DNA of 64,000 nt from Paulinella micropora (taxonomy: Eukaryota > Cercozoa > Imbricatea > Euglyphida > Paulinellidae). Numbering within the stretch: the first letter of the stretch is position 1; each line of letters starts with the position of its first letter. The notes beneath the pieces are model-generated. The model worked only from the letters and a program-made list of their open reading frames with translations, was not told the DNA's origin and made no database searches. Location of the stretch: the NCBI GenBank assembly GCA_019918135.1, contig WBZZ01004533.1, forward strand, positions 1 through 64,000, read 5' to 3'. Shown here piece by piece: positions 37,610 through 46,964 of this stretch. The position numbers and the translations under genes are program-made.

Positions 37610-40600
37610 ATGGACCAATACCAACCAGAACTATTTCAGCTCTACAATATTGAGCAACGAGGAGACTACATCAGACAAATAGGCAAAAGAAGATGGTATC
37701 GCATTACCACTCCAACCGCCCTGCGACTTATAAACAGATTAACAGGTGGCCACCCCGAACTCGTCGGCAGACAAGGCTCACTCGTTATACAATATGCCCA
37801 GGGGTGGGAAGCTCAGCTCCAACAGCTAAATCCAAATACAAGTTATCTAGTCCATCTGGATTATGAAGGATATCACGGACCAGTCAGAGGAATATACAGA
37901 GCCAACGAATTAAAGCGGTCAATCAATGCGGTTAGAAACTTTGTAGAACGGCAAGCAAGGTTTTACGAACAAAGAGAAGACAAAGACCTTAAAGTTATTA
38001 CAATTGACCAAGTTCATCCGCAAAATAATGCTGTCATACCAATGGCACAGGGTGAAATAAACTGTGTGCTAGAATGTATTATGAAAGACTTTCCAAACCC
38101 AAACAATAGAAAACGAAAGCGAGACAATATTATAATAGACCGCTTCAAGGATATCAAATATGCGACAGAAAAGGACCTAACAGAAATGGAAGACTTTATC
38201 CGATGTAGGATTTATGTATTTGATGGTATGAATATACTGTGGCGAGCATCTACCAAACAATACCCAAAACAGATAATAATCAGATGTAGCGATTATCACG
38301 CCACATTAATACAAGGAAAACAAAAAGACATTTGTATCCAACACATAAAATCAATTGAGCTACTATACGATATTAACGAAAACATACCAGAGCCACGGCC
38401 TCAATATGCTACTAACCACGAAGCCAGCAATGTGAAACTATCTACGAACCAATACGAGAACAAATGGATATCACAGGAAGAACTCAACAATATACAAACT
38501 AAAATTGACCTACAACATAAGGAGTGTTATTCAATGATGGACCATTCTGGAAACATTATTGGAATAGTAGATAAAGAAAATAAACTAAACTATAAATGCT
38601 TAGACCGTTTCAAACACGCATCATTCGTTCCTAAGGATACCACCGCTTGGTCATTGCCTTCATACTTCAAACAGGTATTCATAGAATGTCTTATTAACAA
38701 ACACAAACCCAAACACCGCACACAAATCACTGAACCCAATATATTAAGACACGTAAAATCTGGTCAAATACCGTTTCATCATATCTTTAATCATCACACC
38801 AAAAGCCCCAATAAGATACACCAGATTGATATGGTAAAAGCCTATACAAATGCTTCGTTAGGTAATATGGGTGAAATGTCTTCTTACTTCAATGAATACC
38901 CAACAGCTCCTCGCAACATAATTAATATAAACCAAGACCTAACCCAAGAATACTACAATAAACTTAAACCTCTACACGGTTATGCGGTTTTTGATTACGA
39001 CCAAAAGCACCTCAAAGTGCCAACCTTCTTCAACGGCTACACCACAAAGGGAACCCAATGCCAACCCATACCCGCATTGTTGTATATGTTTGACCAAGGG
39101 GTTAAGATATTTATTAAGAGGTTATATGTAGCAGACGACCACTTTAACCCATTCAAAACTTTCACAGAACACATATCAAATATGCAAGATTACTACTTTG
39201 ATAAGCCTGGCTATGAACACGATACCTTAGCCAAAGCAACCAACTTACTGGTAGGCTCTTTGAACAAGAACATACACCGAACTCAGCAAGTATCTACTAT
39301 TTCAAAAACATACAACGAGCGAATACATTTTATGATGAAAGAAAAAGGGTATAGGTTATTGTTCCTGAAACGAGTTAAATACGACAAGACCAAATACACC
39401 GAAATGGGCAACGACCTACTACCAGAGCGAATGATATACACATACCAAGACACAAACCAAACAGATAACATATTTCAAATGTCTCACTTAACTGGCTATG
39501 TGTTAGCATACCAAAAGATAGTTCTTCATAACCAAATGTTAAAGCTTGTAAATACTGGGCGAACTTTACTATATTCTAATACAGACAGTATCGCATACGA
39601 AGGCGAATATATGAAAACAGGAAAAGAATTTCGCCCCGAGGTTTTAGAACAGGATGAGTTCATAGCACCACAACTGAATATGACTTGTTTCGTTTCCTAC
39701 ATAAATGGCGAACCACGAATAACATACCAGCGACACAGCGGTTTCAAAGACACACTACCATTACAAAAATTCTTAGAAACACCACATAAACAATATCCAG
39801 AGTTCTCCGCCTTTGAAGATACAGAGCTTCCAGATTATAGCACCAAAGACGAATATATACCTTTACCAGAACAAGAATTATTACTCATTCACGGCAAAGC
39901 TGGAACGGGTAAATCTGAAATGATTAAATACCTAACTGGTCAGCCATCAAAATACACTAACACCCATTTCAAAAACAAAAAGACTTTATCAACCGCTATG
40001 ACACACAATGCCCGCCAAGTTATTAATTCTGAATATACACTCCAAAAAATACTAACAATGCTATGTCATAGACTTCCGCTACCGATACCAGTGGGCGAAG
40101 AAGCCATTAATCACAGAATAACGATTGATGAAGTTTCTATGCTTACCTCCAAGAATTTAGAAAGTCTGGACCATATGCTCAGAAAATACACCAAAATCAA
40201 CAGACCATTCGGCGGTGTATCAATTATTCTGTTTGGCCACTTAGCTCAGCTTCCTTGCCCAGACCCAACATCCGAACCATTTCACAAGTCAAAAACTTTC
40301 AAGCTATTTACAAAAATAAATCTTGATACAAATTACAGACAAGCCAAAGACCTAGTTCTACAATCTATATTAAATAAGGTAGAAGACTATTACAAAATAG
40401 GTGGTAATGAGCTTAGCCAACATAAAGCAAAAGACTGCCTACCTGATATACTAACACTTGAAGAATTAGATGCTCTCAATAAGCAAGTTAAGCCACACCC
40501 TAAACCGACTGACAAAAACCCGCCTTTAATATTACACCACTCTAACAACAATGTTAATGAAAGCAATAACAAAATGCTACAAAATAAACCTCTTAAAACA

Positions 40601-40915
40601 GGTCATCAGGTTGTGTTTCGTTGTAATACAAAAAAAGTCCATAACGGCGATATTCACACTATTACTAGGGATACCAAAGAACATATATTCATTACGATTG
40701 ACGATATTGAGCAGAAATTTGATAGAAAAAAAACGATACCAGACAAGAAACCGTATGCTGACATCCAGCCGACATTCTCATCTACCATCCACTGCTCACA
40801 AGGCCGAACAACACCAGTGTGGATAAATCTAGACCTACTGTCAATGAATTTGTTATATGTTGCTTTAAGTCGTGCCACTTGCTTAAACGATATTGGACTA
40901 TCAAATGATGTATGA
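37610..40915 (+). CDS. PLV DNA polymerase B - SF1 helicase fusion
   Basis: The 1101-residue single frame has a polymerase in its middle and a helicase in its last third. QIDMVKAYTN (Asp at about residue 407) is family B motif A, SLNKNIHRTQQ is a candidate motif B region, and LLYSNTDSIAYEGEY (Asp at about residue 659) is motif C. The helicase has HGKAGTGKSEM (Walker A, about residue 762), TIDEVSML (Walker B, about 840), GHLAQLPCP, DTNYRQA, TIHCSQGRTTPVWI and LYVALSRA, the Pif1/RecD-type SF1B order. The first 350 residues are not recognised, though protein-primed polymerases carry an exonuclease and terminal-protein regions there. It would copy the linear element and unwind it. The frame is whole. 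Confidence 0.85.
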   Translation: MDQYQPELFQLYNIEQRGDYIRQIGKRRWYRITTPTALRLINRLTGGHPELVGRQGSLVIQYAQGWEAQLQQLNPNTSYLVHLDYEGYHGPVRGIYRANELKRSINAVRNFVERQARFYEQREDKDLKVITIDQVHPQNNAVIPMAQGEINCVLECIMKDFPNPNNRKRKRDNIIIDRFKDIKYATEKDLTEMEDFIRCRIYVFDGMNILWRASTKQYPKQIIIRCSDYHATLIQGKQKDICIQHIKSIELLYDINENIPEPRPQYATNHEASNVKLSTNQYENKWISQEELNNIQTKIDLQHKECYSMMDHSGNIIGIVDKENKLNYKCLDRFKHASFVPKDTTAWSLPSYFKQVFIECLINKHKPKHRTQITEPNILRHVKSGQIPFHHIFNHHTKSPNKIHQIDMVKAYTNASLGNMGEMSSYFNEYPTAPRNIININQDLTQEYYNKLKPLHGYAVFDYDQKHLKVPTFFNGYTTKGTQCQPIPALLYMFDQGVKIFIKRLYVADDHFNPFKTFTEHISNMQDYYFDKPGYEHDTLAKATNLLVGSLNKNIHRTQQVSTISKTYNERIHFMMKEKGYRLLFLKRVKYDKTKYTEMGNDLLPERMIYTYQDTNQTDNIFQMSHLTGYVLAYQKIVLHNQMLKLVNTGRTLLYSNTDSIAYEGEYMKTGKEFRPEVLEQDEFIAPQLNMTCFVSYINGEPRITYQRHSGFKDTLPLQKFLETPHKQYPEFSAFEDTELPDYSTKDEYIPLPEQELLLIHGKAGTGKSEMIKYLTGQPSKYTNTHFKNKKTLSTAMTHNARQVINSEYTLQKILTMLCHRLPLPIPVGEEAINHRITIDEVSMLTSKNLESLDHMLRKYTKINRPFGGVSIILFGHLAQLPCPDPTSEPFHKSKTFKLFTKINLDTNYRQAKDLVLQSILNKVEDYYKIGGNELSQHKAKDCLPDILTLEELDALNKQVKPHPKPTDKNPPLILHHSNNNVNESNNKMLQNKPLKTGHQVVFRCNTKKVHNGDIHTITRDTKEHIFITIDDIEQKFDRKKTIPDKKPYADIQPTFSSTIHCSQGRTTPVWINLDLLSMNLLYVALSRATCLNDIGLSNDV

Positions 40916-40918
40916 AAG

Positions 40919-41608
40919 TCATAAATAAATTTTTTTGGCTCCTTTCCCTTTGAAGCTTCTAATCGTATGAACACCCCTCGTTGGTTTCACTAGCTTTGTA
41001 TTCACGGCTGTCGCCCCTAACAATGACACAGGGTCAAATGCGGTTCGGTAGTTCGTGGTCAGCTTCGATCGTGTTGCCCTTTTACCTTTTGGATTTACTT
41101 TCACAGCTACTCGGTCAATCACTCCTTCAATGAGGTCTTTTGTGCTACTGCCTTTATTGTATGTGGTCGCCCTCACACCCGTTTGTCGGCTCAGGTCTTT
41201 CGCTATTGTTCCTCCAAGGCTATGGCCCGTAAGCTCTACATTATCCTTACCATATTTCTTTATGACTTCATTAACCAGCTTCTGCTCTTCTTTATATCTT
41301 GGTGTTCTTTTTAATACTCCCTTCACCAAGGCGACATCGGTGAGTAAGTCCCGCTTATCAGCACTTCCTCTAAATGCTACAATTGCCTTGCCATCTTTTT
41401 CATACACTGTTGATTTCTCTTTGCTAGCGACTGGCTTCCATCCATCCGCACCTTTTCTATCCGACGAGGACAAATAGACATCCTCTGATAAATCCGCATT
41501 ACCGCCTTTTTGCTTTCTGTATTCCTTACCAGCTTTTTTCAATGCTTCACCATAGGTTATACCGTGTTTAGCTGAGTAAGCCTTTACAAAGATTATCCAC
41601 TCAGACAT
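40919..41608 (-). CDS. PLV class 3 lipase-like hydrolase
   Basis: The 229-residue protein contains VELTGHSLGGTIAKDLS, the GxSxG nucleophile elbow of class 3 (fungal-type) lipases. AIVAFRGSADKRDLLTDV is the family's oxyanion-side GT-like block, and DPVS and VHTIRSF are candidate acid and His. The first 35 residues (WIIFVKAYSAKHGITYGEAL) are a separate short domain often attached to small viral proteins. It probably cleaves a membrane lipid during entry or release. It starts the long minus-strand block of capsid genes. Confidence 0.8.
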   Translation of the reverse strand: MSEWIIFVKAYSAKHGITYGEALKKAGKEYRKQKGGNADLSEDVYLSSSDRKGADGWKPVASKEKSTVYEKDGKAIVAFRGSADKRDLLTDVALVKGVLKRTPRYKEEQKLVNEVIKKYGKDNVELTGHSLGGTIAKDLSRQTGVRATTYNKGSSTKDLIEGVIDRVAVKVNPKGKRATRSKLTTNYRTAFDPVSLLGATAVNTKLVKPTRGVHTIRSFKGKGAKKIYL

Positions 41609-41620
41609 TCTATATTATTA
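41609..41620 (-). promoter_or_regulatory. PLV ATATA start-proximal box (lipase)
   Basis: On the minus strand TAATAATATAGA is directly followed by the ATG of the lipase. Confidence 0.5.
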
Positions 41621-41640
41621 ATTTAATTTTTTTCCCGCCT

Positions 41641-41648
41641 ACTATATA
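41641..41648 (+). promoter_or_regulatory. PLV ATATA start-proximal box
   Basis: ACTATATA lies about 10 bases before the ATG at 41658. Confidence 0.45.
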
Positions 41649-41657
41649 CACTCTACT

Positions 41658-41936
41658 ATGTCTACCCTCACTAGACTGTGCGAGAAGTTCCAACAACTTT
41701 CCATTGAAGGTGAAAAAAAATCCTTCTCGTTGGAAGATGTTCAAAAGGTAATCCACGACGAAATAAAAGCGATTGAAGAAATGAGAAATGCTCAACCCAA
41801 AGACACATTTCACTTCGGGAAATACAAGGGTAAAAAAATAGAAGACATCGCAAAGATTGACAAGCCATATATTGAATGGTTGGTCCGTCAGCCTTGGGTC
41901 CAAAATAAAGACGAATTGAAAAAGTACATTCATTGA
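41658..41936 (+). CDS. PLV ExoX-C-like small protein
   Basis: The 92-residue protein has a C-terminal half FHFGKYKGKKIEDIAKI followed by PYIEWLVRQPW. This matches the exodeoxyribonuclease X C-terminal-like fold (FGKYKGxxxxxxxxxDxxYLxWL), a small module often found alone in viruses. The N-terminal half is a charged helix. The module has no nuclease residues of its own and may act in protein or DNA binding. It is the lone plus-strand gene between two minus-strand genes. Confidence 0.65.
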   Translation: MSTLTRLCEKFQQLSIEGEKKSFSLEDVQKVIHDEIKAIEEMRNAQPKDTFHFGKYKGKKIEDIAKIDKPYIEWLVRQPWVQNKDELKKYIH

Positions 41937-42559
41937 CGCATTTTACCTCTAATATTTATTTCTTTTTTTATAATTCGCAGTATTGCTTTCTGTTTGTGAA
42001 AGTCGCTAAACTTGGTGAAATGCGGTTCTTTCAATAGGTTATCTTCAACTTCTACCTCTCTATTCACTTCAAGGTATTGTTGAAGGATGTCTTTGAATTG
42101 TATAAGGTCAAAGTGGTGGTCTACGTGGACATCAACCCGCTCATATATATCGCCACTTATTTCGCATATATAACGAGGTTCTACGAATACATCAATAGCC
42201 ACGATGTCAAGATATTCTTGTATTTGCGGTCTTATCGTATTCCTGCTCGCATCTTTTATTACTCTCGCCATTTTTTTTAATTTGCTAAGGCCTATAAGGT
42301 CAATACAGCAATTCCACGAAAACGGCTTACCATCTACACGAAAGTGTTTGCTTCCTGTTGTCAAATTACTTTCAACATCAATGATACCATCTTTTAGACA
42401 AGGATGATGGGTTATTAGGTCTCGCACGAAATTGCTATCTTCTGGGTTCAGCACTTCACCATCGTTATATTTGTTTATCATTCTTCTTATGTAGGATTTG
42501 ATAGATGTTTTTGTTAGAAACCGCCTACCACCCACAACATACAACTTACGACTATACAT
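41930..42559 (-). CDS. PLV DUF3223-like protein
   Basis: The 209-residue protein contains FVRDLITHHPCLKDGIIDV and HFRVDGKPFSWNCCIDLI, the DUF3223 (DCL-like) pattern of Hxxxx-K...F.V...G....S..KC. HVDHHFDLIQFKDILQQYL and FSDFHKQKAILRIIKKEINI follow, a C-terminal block seen in phage and viral homing-type or HNH-associated proteins. The likely role is nucleic-acid processing (inference). It overlaps the end of the neighbouring plus-strand gene by a few bases. Confidence 0.6.
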   Translation of the reverse strand: MYSRKLYVVGGRRFLTKTSIKSYIRRMINKYNDGEVLNPEDSNFVRDLITHHPCLKDGIIDVESNLTTGSKHFRVDGKPFSWNCCIDLIGLSKLKKMARVIKDASRNTIRPQIQEYLDIVAIDVFVEPRYICEISGDIYERVDVHVDHHFDLIQFKDILQQYLEVNREVEVEDNLLKEPHFTKFSDFHKQKAILRIIKKEINIRGKMRQ

Positions 42560-42560
42560 T

Positions 42561-42573
42561 ACTATATATTATC
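42561..42573 (-). promoter_or_regulatory. PLV ATATA start-proximal box
   Basis: On the minus strand GATAATATATAGT lies one base before the ATG at 42559. Confidence 0.5.
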
Positions 42574-42603
42574 ATTCAGAAAAAATTATTACAAAAATAA
42601 TTA

Positions 42604-43854
42604 TTATTGGTCTTCTAAGTAATTAACGATAACACTCACATTTCCTCCATTATTAACAGTAGCGACAGACTTTTGTAAAAATGTTAGATTTTCACCAGGA
42701 GAGAGTTGTATGTCGTAAGTTCGCAGGTCAATAAGTTGGCTAGAAGTAGCATTAACAAAAAGTTTAAGTATGACATCCGTTATAGTGGCACCACCAAGAG
42801 CAGTCGCGGCGGTATCCTTTGACACGATTGAAGTTGTAGCATCAATATCAGCAAAGTTCTCCGCCGTAAGTGTTCCAGTTGTTTTCACAATCCTCACTAT
42901 ATTAACTTTGGTATCTTCGTTTGATATGCTCACAAGAGATGGATAAACAATTGAATAATTTGTAGCACCGCCATTAAAAAGCGATTTATTTTTTATGCTA
43001 AGAATTGGGCTTTCAGTAGTGCTCGCCGCCTTACTTCCTTCCGCTTCGTTTGATATGCTTGAATTAACGGTGTTGGAGCCTTCAATAAACATACTACAAC
43101 TTGCTGTTTTCAATATTTGTATTCCTGTATCGGCATCATTTCTCATACGAGCAACAAATGGAAGAGTTGTATTCCGCAGACTGACACCCGTGTTGGCATT
43201 CGCATACTTAATCATATGGACTTGCTGGAATTCGCCTGTGTTTGGGTTCTCAATTGAAAACTTAATGGCCCCAAAGCCTAAATATTGAAATTGAATTTGA
43301 AAGACATTTCCCTTTGTCCAGTCTAATAGCGGCATATCGCCTGTTCCATCGCATGGGTCATTCCAGGTTGCTTGTTGAATATAGGAAACAACACCTCCTT
43401 TCGCGTGTGCTATACAGAAACCAGCCACACCATCCTTATAAAAGTAGAATCCATTTTGTAGGTTATTGTCGCCAATACCAATAAATGATACATATTCCTT
43501 AGCTTCATCAGTGGTCCATAAGGCAGTGAAGCGACACAGAACACCCATACCAGTTCTGTATTTTATTGATTTTTTACTTGTCAATACCGCATTAGAAGTA
43601 ACATCTGCTGTCGTTTTTAGTTCTGCCATATTACTGTTAAACGAAACGGTTGCTTTTGTTTCTGTTTTCGTCCATACCCTTGTATTAACTGTATATGGAA
43701 AAATTTCCTGTAATACTGGTGTTAATGAGCTGGTTAATGCTTCACCAAAGGCGGTTTTCATATTATTGGTTTCAATGTGGCCGTCATACCCGACTTTGAC
43801 ATTTACGAAATCTCCGTCAGGATTTTGGGCGACTAAATTTCGCTGGTGAGACAT
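42604..43854 (-). CDS. PLV putative virion surface protein
   Basis: The 416-residue protein has Thr/Ser/Asn/Val-rich, beta-type composition, no signal peptide and no transmembrane segment. The first 60 residues (QNPDGDFVNVKVGYDGHIET) are a short conserved-looking head. The middle (FIGIGDNNLQNGFYFYKDGV and later) resembles a lectin- or jelly-roll-like domain. The C-terminal end is a second beta domain. Position next to the capsid gene and composition suggest a spike or decoration protein. The family is not recognised for certain. Confidence 0.55.
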   Translation of the reverse strand: MSHQRNLVAQNPDGDFVNVKVGYDGHIETNNMKTAFGEALTSSLTPVLQEIFPYTVNTRVWTKTETKATVSFNSNMAELKTTADVTSNAVLTSKKSIKYRTGMGVLCRFTALWTTDEAKEYVSFIGIGDNNLQNGFYFYKDGVAGFCIAHAKGGVVSYIQQATWNDPCDGTGDMPLLDWTKGNVFQIQFQYLGFGAIKFSIENPNTGEFQQVHMIKYANANTGVSLRNTTLPFVARMRNDADTGIQILKTASCSMFIEGSNTVNSSISNEAEGSKAASTTESPILSIKNKSLFNGGATNYSIVYPSLVSISNEDTKVNIVRIVKTTGTLTAENFADIDATTSIVSKDTAATALGGATITDVILKLFVNATSSQLIDLRTYDIQLSPGENLTFLQKSVATVNNGGNVSVIVNYLEDQ

Positions 43855-43866
43855 TCCTATATTATC
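43855..43866 (-). promoter_or_regulatory. PLV ATATA start-proximal box
   Basis: On the minus strand GATAATATAGGA leads directly into the ATG at 43854. Confidence 0.5.
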
Positions 43867-43942
43867 AAAAAAAATAAATTAACTATCAAAATTTAATAAT
43901 TACTTCTTACCTCCCTGGCGGGGGTGCGGGGGCTTGCCCCTG

Positions 43943-45418
43943 CTAACTTATTGTAATCATATTCGCCTTAACCTGAACCTCTCGCTGAGTGATTGCCACG
44001 GTGTAGTGGTTGAAGGCAGCATTCGCGGTGGTCGCAATAAACTCCCATCGTCGCTCAGTATCAAGGCTTAAACCACTGATTTCATTCTGGTCCTTGCTCC
44101 ATAGCGGACGGGTATTATCCCAAGTATCAACCCAGAACCAGTTGTATTTATACACATCGTTATTCATCAAGGCCGAACCCTCAATCTTTGGTTTCAGATA
44201 CATATAGTCTTCTTCGCTCGCAGCATCAATATTGAAATCTTGCTGGCGGGCACCATCCAGAGTAGTGTAAAAATTGACAACCTTAGCGGCGGCACGGTTA
44301 TCGTGGTCATAAGCTGTGTTCTTTTTTTCTTCATTGTTAAAAACAGAGTGATAAATCTTCTTCAAACGGCGACCGTGCCCGCGGTCAAATCGCATAATAA
44401 TGTTTTGGGTCGTGCTTGCGGGTGTAGTATTCTTATAAACATAGGGATAATCAATATTGAAGCTCATACCTTCGGGGCTGGCAATCTTCTGCTGGATTGA
44501 TTGAATGACATCAGGGTTCGTTTCAACCGCAAGAAACAAGGCAAGATTGGTGACATCAGCGGACACAGCCATATTAGCACTACCAACATTTGCCGTGCTA
44601 ATAGCAGTAGCAGCACCATTCGTCACCGTATAACCTGTTCTATCAGTGGCACTCCACACAATTCGCATAGTCAAAATCTCTGGAAACATAATAGTCTTAT
44701 CAAGTGCGAAAATAGTATTGAGAATCATACCCAAAGGAATTTTAACATTAATGGCCAAAACGGCATTCGCTCCACTTCCAACAAGATACTTCGCCTCATT
44801 GTAATTAACATTTACGGCCGACAAAGCTCCAACACCAGTCGTCAAAGCAGCATCATCGTGACGACGAGCAGAAATCACGGGCTCTCGCAATAGGTTCTGA
44901 GTTGCGGCAGCAACATCGTTATTACCATCAACCGCCGCACGAAAGGCAGTTCTAATAGCTTCAGTAGCACTAATGTTAATCAAGCCGTTAGCATTACACT
45001 TTTGAAGCATACAGCCATAACCACTAGCATCACCGTGGTTAGGAAGGTCAAGAAAATCCTTCAAGCTCATTTCTGGTTTCCACAACATCTTAGTCACAGT
45101 TCTAAGGTTGTTAACATCGCACAGATAAACACCGCTACGGGTTTGAAGTTGTATCTGACTAATTTGTGAAAGGCAGTCCATAAAAATTCTTGAATAAGTG
45201 TTGGCACCAGCCGCTCTCATAGTATAAGTAAAACTCAAATAAGACCGAGCGAGATTAAAAGGTCGGCTAATAAGGTCAAAACTTCGTTCTTGTCCGCCAG
45301 CAGTAGTGACCTCAAAGGTTCCAGAACCCTCACGAGGTGCCAGCTTATTCAAACGATACGAAGCACTGATGTAGTCAGTCTTGCTGAAATCTAGTTCGCC
45401 TCCGTGTTGTGTAGGCAT
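43943..45418 (-). CDS. PLV major capsid protein (double jelly roll)
   Basis: The 491-residue protein starts MPTQHGGELDFSKTDYISAS. Early motifs FDLISRPFNLARSYLSFTY and YSRIFMDCLSQISQIQLQTR, and a late WFWVDTWDNTRPLWSKDQ, follow the pattern of PLV capsids: a first jelly roll, a long insert, then the second jelly roll. Length is near the usual 450-600. It would form pseudo-hexameric capsomers of an icosahedral shell. Its leader differs from those of other genes, with an A-rich stretch (AAAAAAAGCACTT) rather than the ATATA box just before the ATG. The frame is whole. Confidence 0.8.
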   Translation of the reverse strand: MPTQHGGELDFSKTDYISASYRLNKLAPREGSGTFEVTTAGGQERSFDLISRPFNLARSYLSFTYTMRAAGANTYSRIFMDCLSQISQIQLQTRSGVYLCDVNNLRTVTKMLWKPEMSLKDFLDLPNHGDASGYGCMLQKCNANGLINISATEAIRTAFRAAVDGNNDVAAATQNLLREPVISARRHDDAALTTGVGALSAVNVNYNEAKYLVGSGANAVLAINVKIPLGMILNTIFALDKTIMFPEILTMRIVWSATDRTGYTVTNGAATAISTANVGSANMAVSADVTNLALFLAVETNPDVIQSIQQKIASPEGMSFNIDYPYVYKNTTPASTTQNIIMRFDRGHGRRLKKIYHSVFNNEEKKNTAYDHDNRAAAKVVNFYTTLDGARQQDFNIDAASEEDYMYLKPKIEGSALMNNDVYKYNWFWVDTWDNTRPLWSKDQNEISGLSLDTERRWEFIATTANAAFNHYTVAITQREVQVKANMITIS

Positions 45419-45528
45419 TTTGTGTGTAAGTGCTTTTTTTCAAAAACCACTTACGAACTCAAAAACGATTTTTAAAAGGTTCCTATATTAATCTGAGAAA
45501 AAAATAAATAATTCTAAAATTAATTGCC

Positions 45529-46341
45529 CTACCTAGATTTTAACAAATTAAAAAATGATGTAAATAAATTAAAATAATTCGTCTCGCGGTAAATCAACAA
45601 TGTCATTACAATGCCCAAACCGTTTAGGTTGATGGCTTGGTCGTTTTCGTCAGTTAAGTAAAACCGATACACATTGCTTAAACTTGTAGATAGTCGTTTG
45701 CCGTATTCACTGCCCGAGCCGTCGTAGATAACAGAGCCAAATGGGATTTCATTCGTCGTGTATATTTCTTGGAGCACGTGGTTGTCACCTTCGCCAACGA
45801 GGTCGCTTTGTAGATACAATGTTTTTTCACCCGTCAAGATTATGACATTTGGCGACCTAATGGTATTATTAGCAAAGAAATAAGTAGAAGACCGCTCAAA
45901 CCCCATAATTTCGTGAATACGAGTTTCGTCGTCAAATACAAACCGCGGTTGAATTCCGCCGTTGTTCGCCACAGTAAATAACAGCTTGCCGTCTTCGGGG
46001 TCGGTGTTCGTGTTGTTGCTTGTTATTGTGTATGTGTAGTCATTGGGGCTTTCTGCGGTTAGCACCTCGGCCAGCTTATTTTTTAAGTTGTTCATTGTGT
46101 AGTTGCCCTCAGGTATCGTAATGACCACCTCGTTGCCATTCTCACTCAGAATAAAAGTATTGTAAGGACTTGCCACAGAGTAATACGACTTCGGCACATA
46201 GATATGTAAAATTTTACAATGTGTTGGATTGTCTAGCGATTTCATATCAATGGAGTGAGTGAAATCACTGTCCGTGCCGTTTATCCTATTTTTGCTATTG
46301 ACATAGTAAATATTGCTACTTCGCCCACCTCTATATTCCAT
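45529..46341 (-). CDS. PLV minor capsid (penton) protein
   Basis: The 270-residue protein starts MEYRGGRSSNIYYVNSKNRI. SDFTHSIDMKSLDNPTHCKI, EVVITIPEGNYTMNNLKNKL and RIHEIMGFERSSTYFF are typical of PLV/virophage minor capsid proteins (IPEGxYxxxxL, xxxMGF). The single jelly-roll fold would fill five-fold vertices. It lies directly upstream of the major capsid gene on the same strand. Confidence 0.75.
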   Translation of the reverse strand: MEYRGGRSSNIYYVNSKNRINGTDSDFTHSIDMKSLDNPTHCKILHIYVPKSYYSVASPYNTFILSENGNEVVITIPEGNYTMNNLKNKLAEVLTAESPNDYTYTITSNNTNTDPEDGKLLFTVANNGGIQPRFVFDDETRIHEIMGFERSSTYFFANNTIRSPNVIILTGEKTLYLQSDLVGEGDNHVLQEIYTTNEIPFGSVIYDGSGSEYGKRLSTSLSNVYRFYLTDENDQAINLNGLGIVMTLLIYRETNYFNLFTSFFNLLKSR

Positions 46342-46350
46342 TGTATATTA
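46342..46350 (-). promoter_or_regulatory. PLV ATATA start-proximal box (minor capsid)
   Basis: On the minus strand TAATATACA is directly followed by the ATG at 46341. Confidence 0.5.
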
Positions 46351-46920
46351 ATGGATAAATAATTTTTGGATGTCAGATATATCATATTTTTGTTTATATT
46401 TTTGTTTATAAATATTCCATTTTTCTTTGTTATTTTGATAATACACTTTCGTTTTTTGATTAATTATATCCTTGTTATTTTGATGATGTTGCTTATTGTA
46501 TTCTCTTATTTTTTCTCTGTGAGCTTTTCTATATTGCTTATAATTCCGCTCTAATTTCTCTTTGTTTTGTTCTCTGTATAATTTCGTTTTTTCTTTATTA
46601 TCTTCTCTCCATTCCTTTTTGGTTCGTCCTGCTATGTATTTATTGACACATTCTGTTTGTCTTATTATTTCTCCTTCTCGTTTTTCCAACTCTATTTTGC
46701 TTTCGCACTGATATAATTCTATCAATTCAATATACGCATCATCATATTCTAAAATTTTAAACGAAGTAGTATAGTTCTTTTTATTTTCTTGAAATTGTTT
46801 CATATCATATCTATGTTTAGCCATTCTCATTGCCAATGTTTGAGTTGTTGAACCGATATAAATTTCATTTGTCTGGTGAGACCTGATAGCATAAATCTTT
46901 CCTTGTTTGTAGTTGGGCAT
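46348..46920 (-). CDS. PLV GIY-YIG endonuclease
   Basis: The 190-residue protein has GKIYAIRSHQTNEIYIGSTT followed by RMAKHRYDMK, the GIY-YIG core in the KIYxI..xxxxxYIGST..xxRxxxH form. The C-terminal half is a very Lys/Glu/Asn/Gln-rich helix (KLYREQNKEKLERNYKQYRK), probably DNA-binding. Such nucleases act as free-standing homing enzymes or in recombination. It sits between the protease and the minor capsid gene. Confidence 0.8.
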   Translation of the reverse strand: MPNYKQGKIYAIRSHQTNEIYIGSTTQTLAMRMAKHRYDMKQFQENKKNYTTSFKILEYDDAYIELIELYQCESKIELEKREGEIIRQTECVNKYIAGRTKKEWREDNKEKTKLYREQNKEKLERNYKQYRKAHREKIREYNKQHHQNNKDIINQKTKVYYQNNKEKWNIYKQKYKQKYDISDIQKLFIH

Positions 46921-46964
46921 ATTCTTTTATATTCTTTTATATTCTTTTTTCTTTAATACATAAT

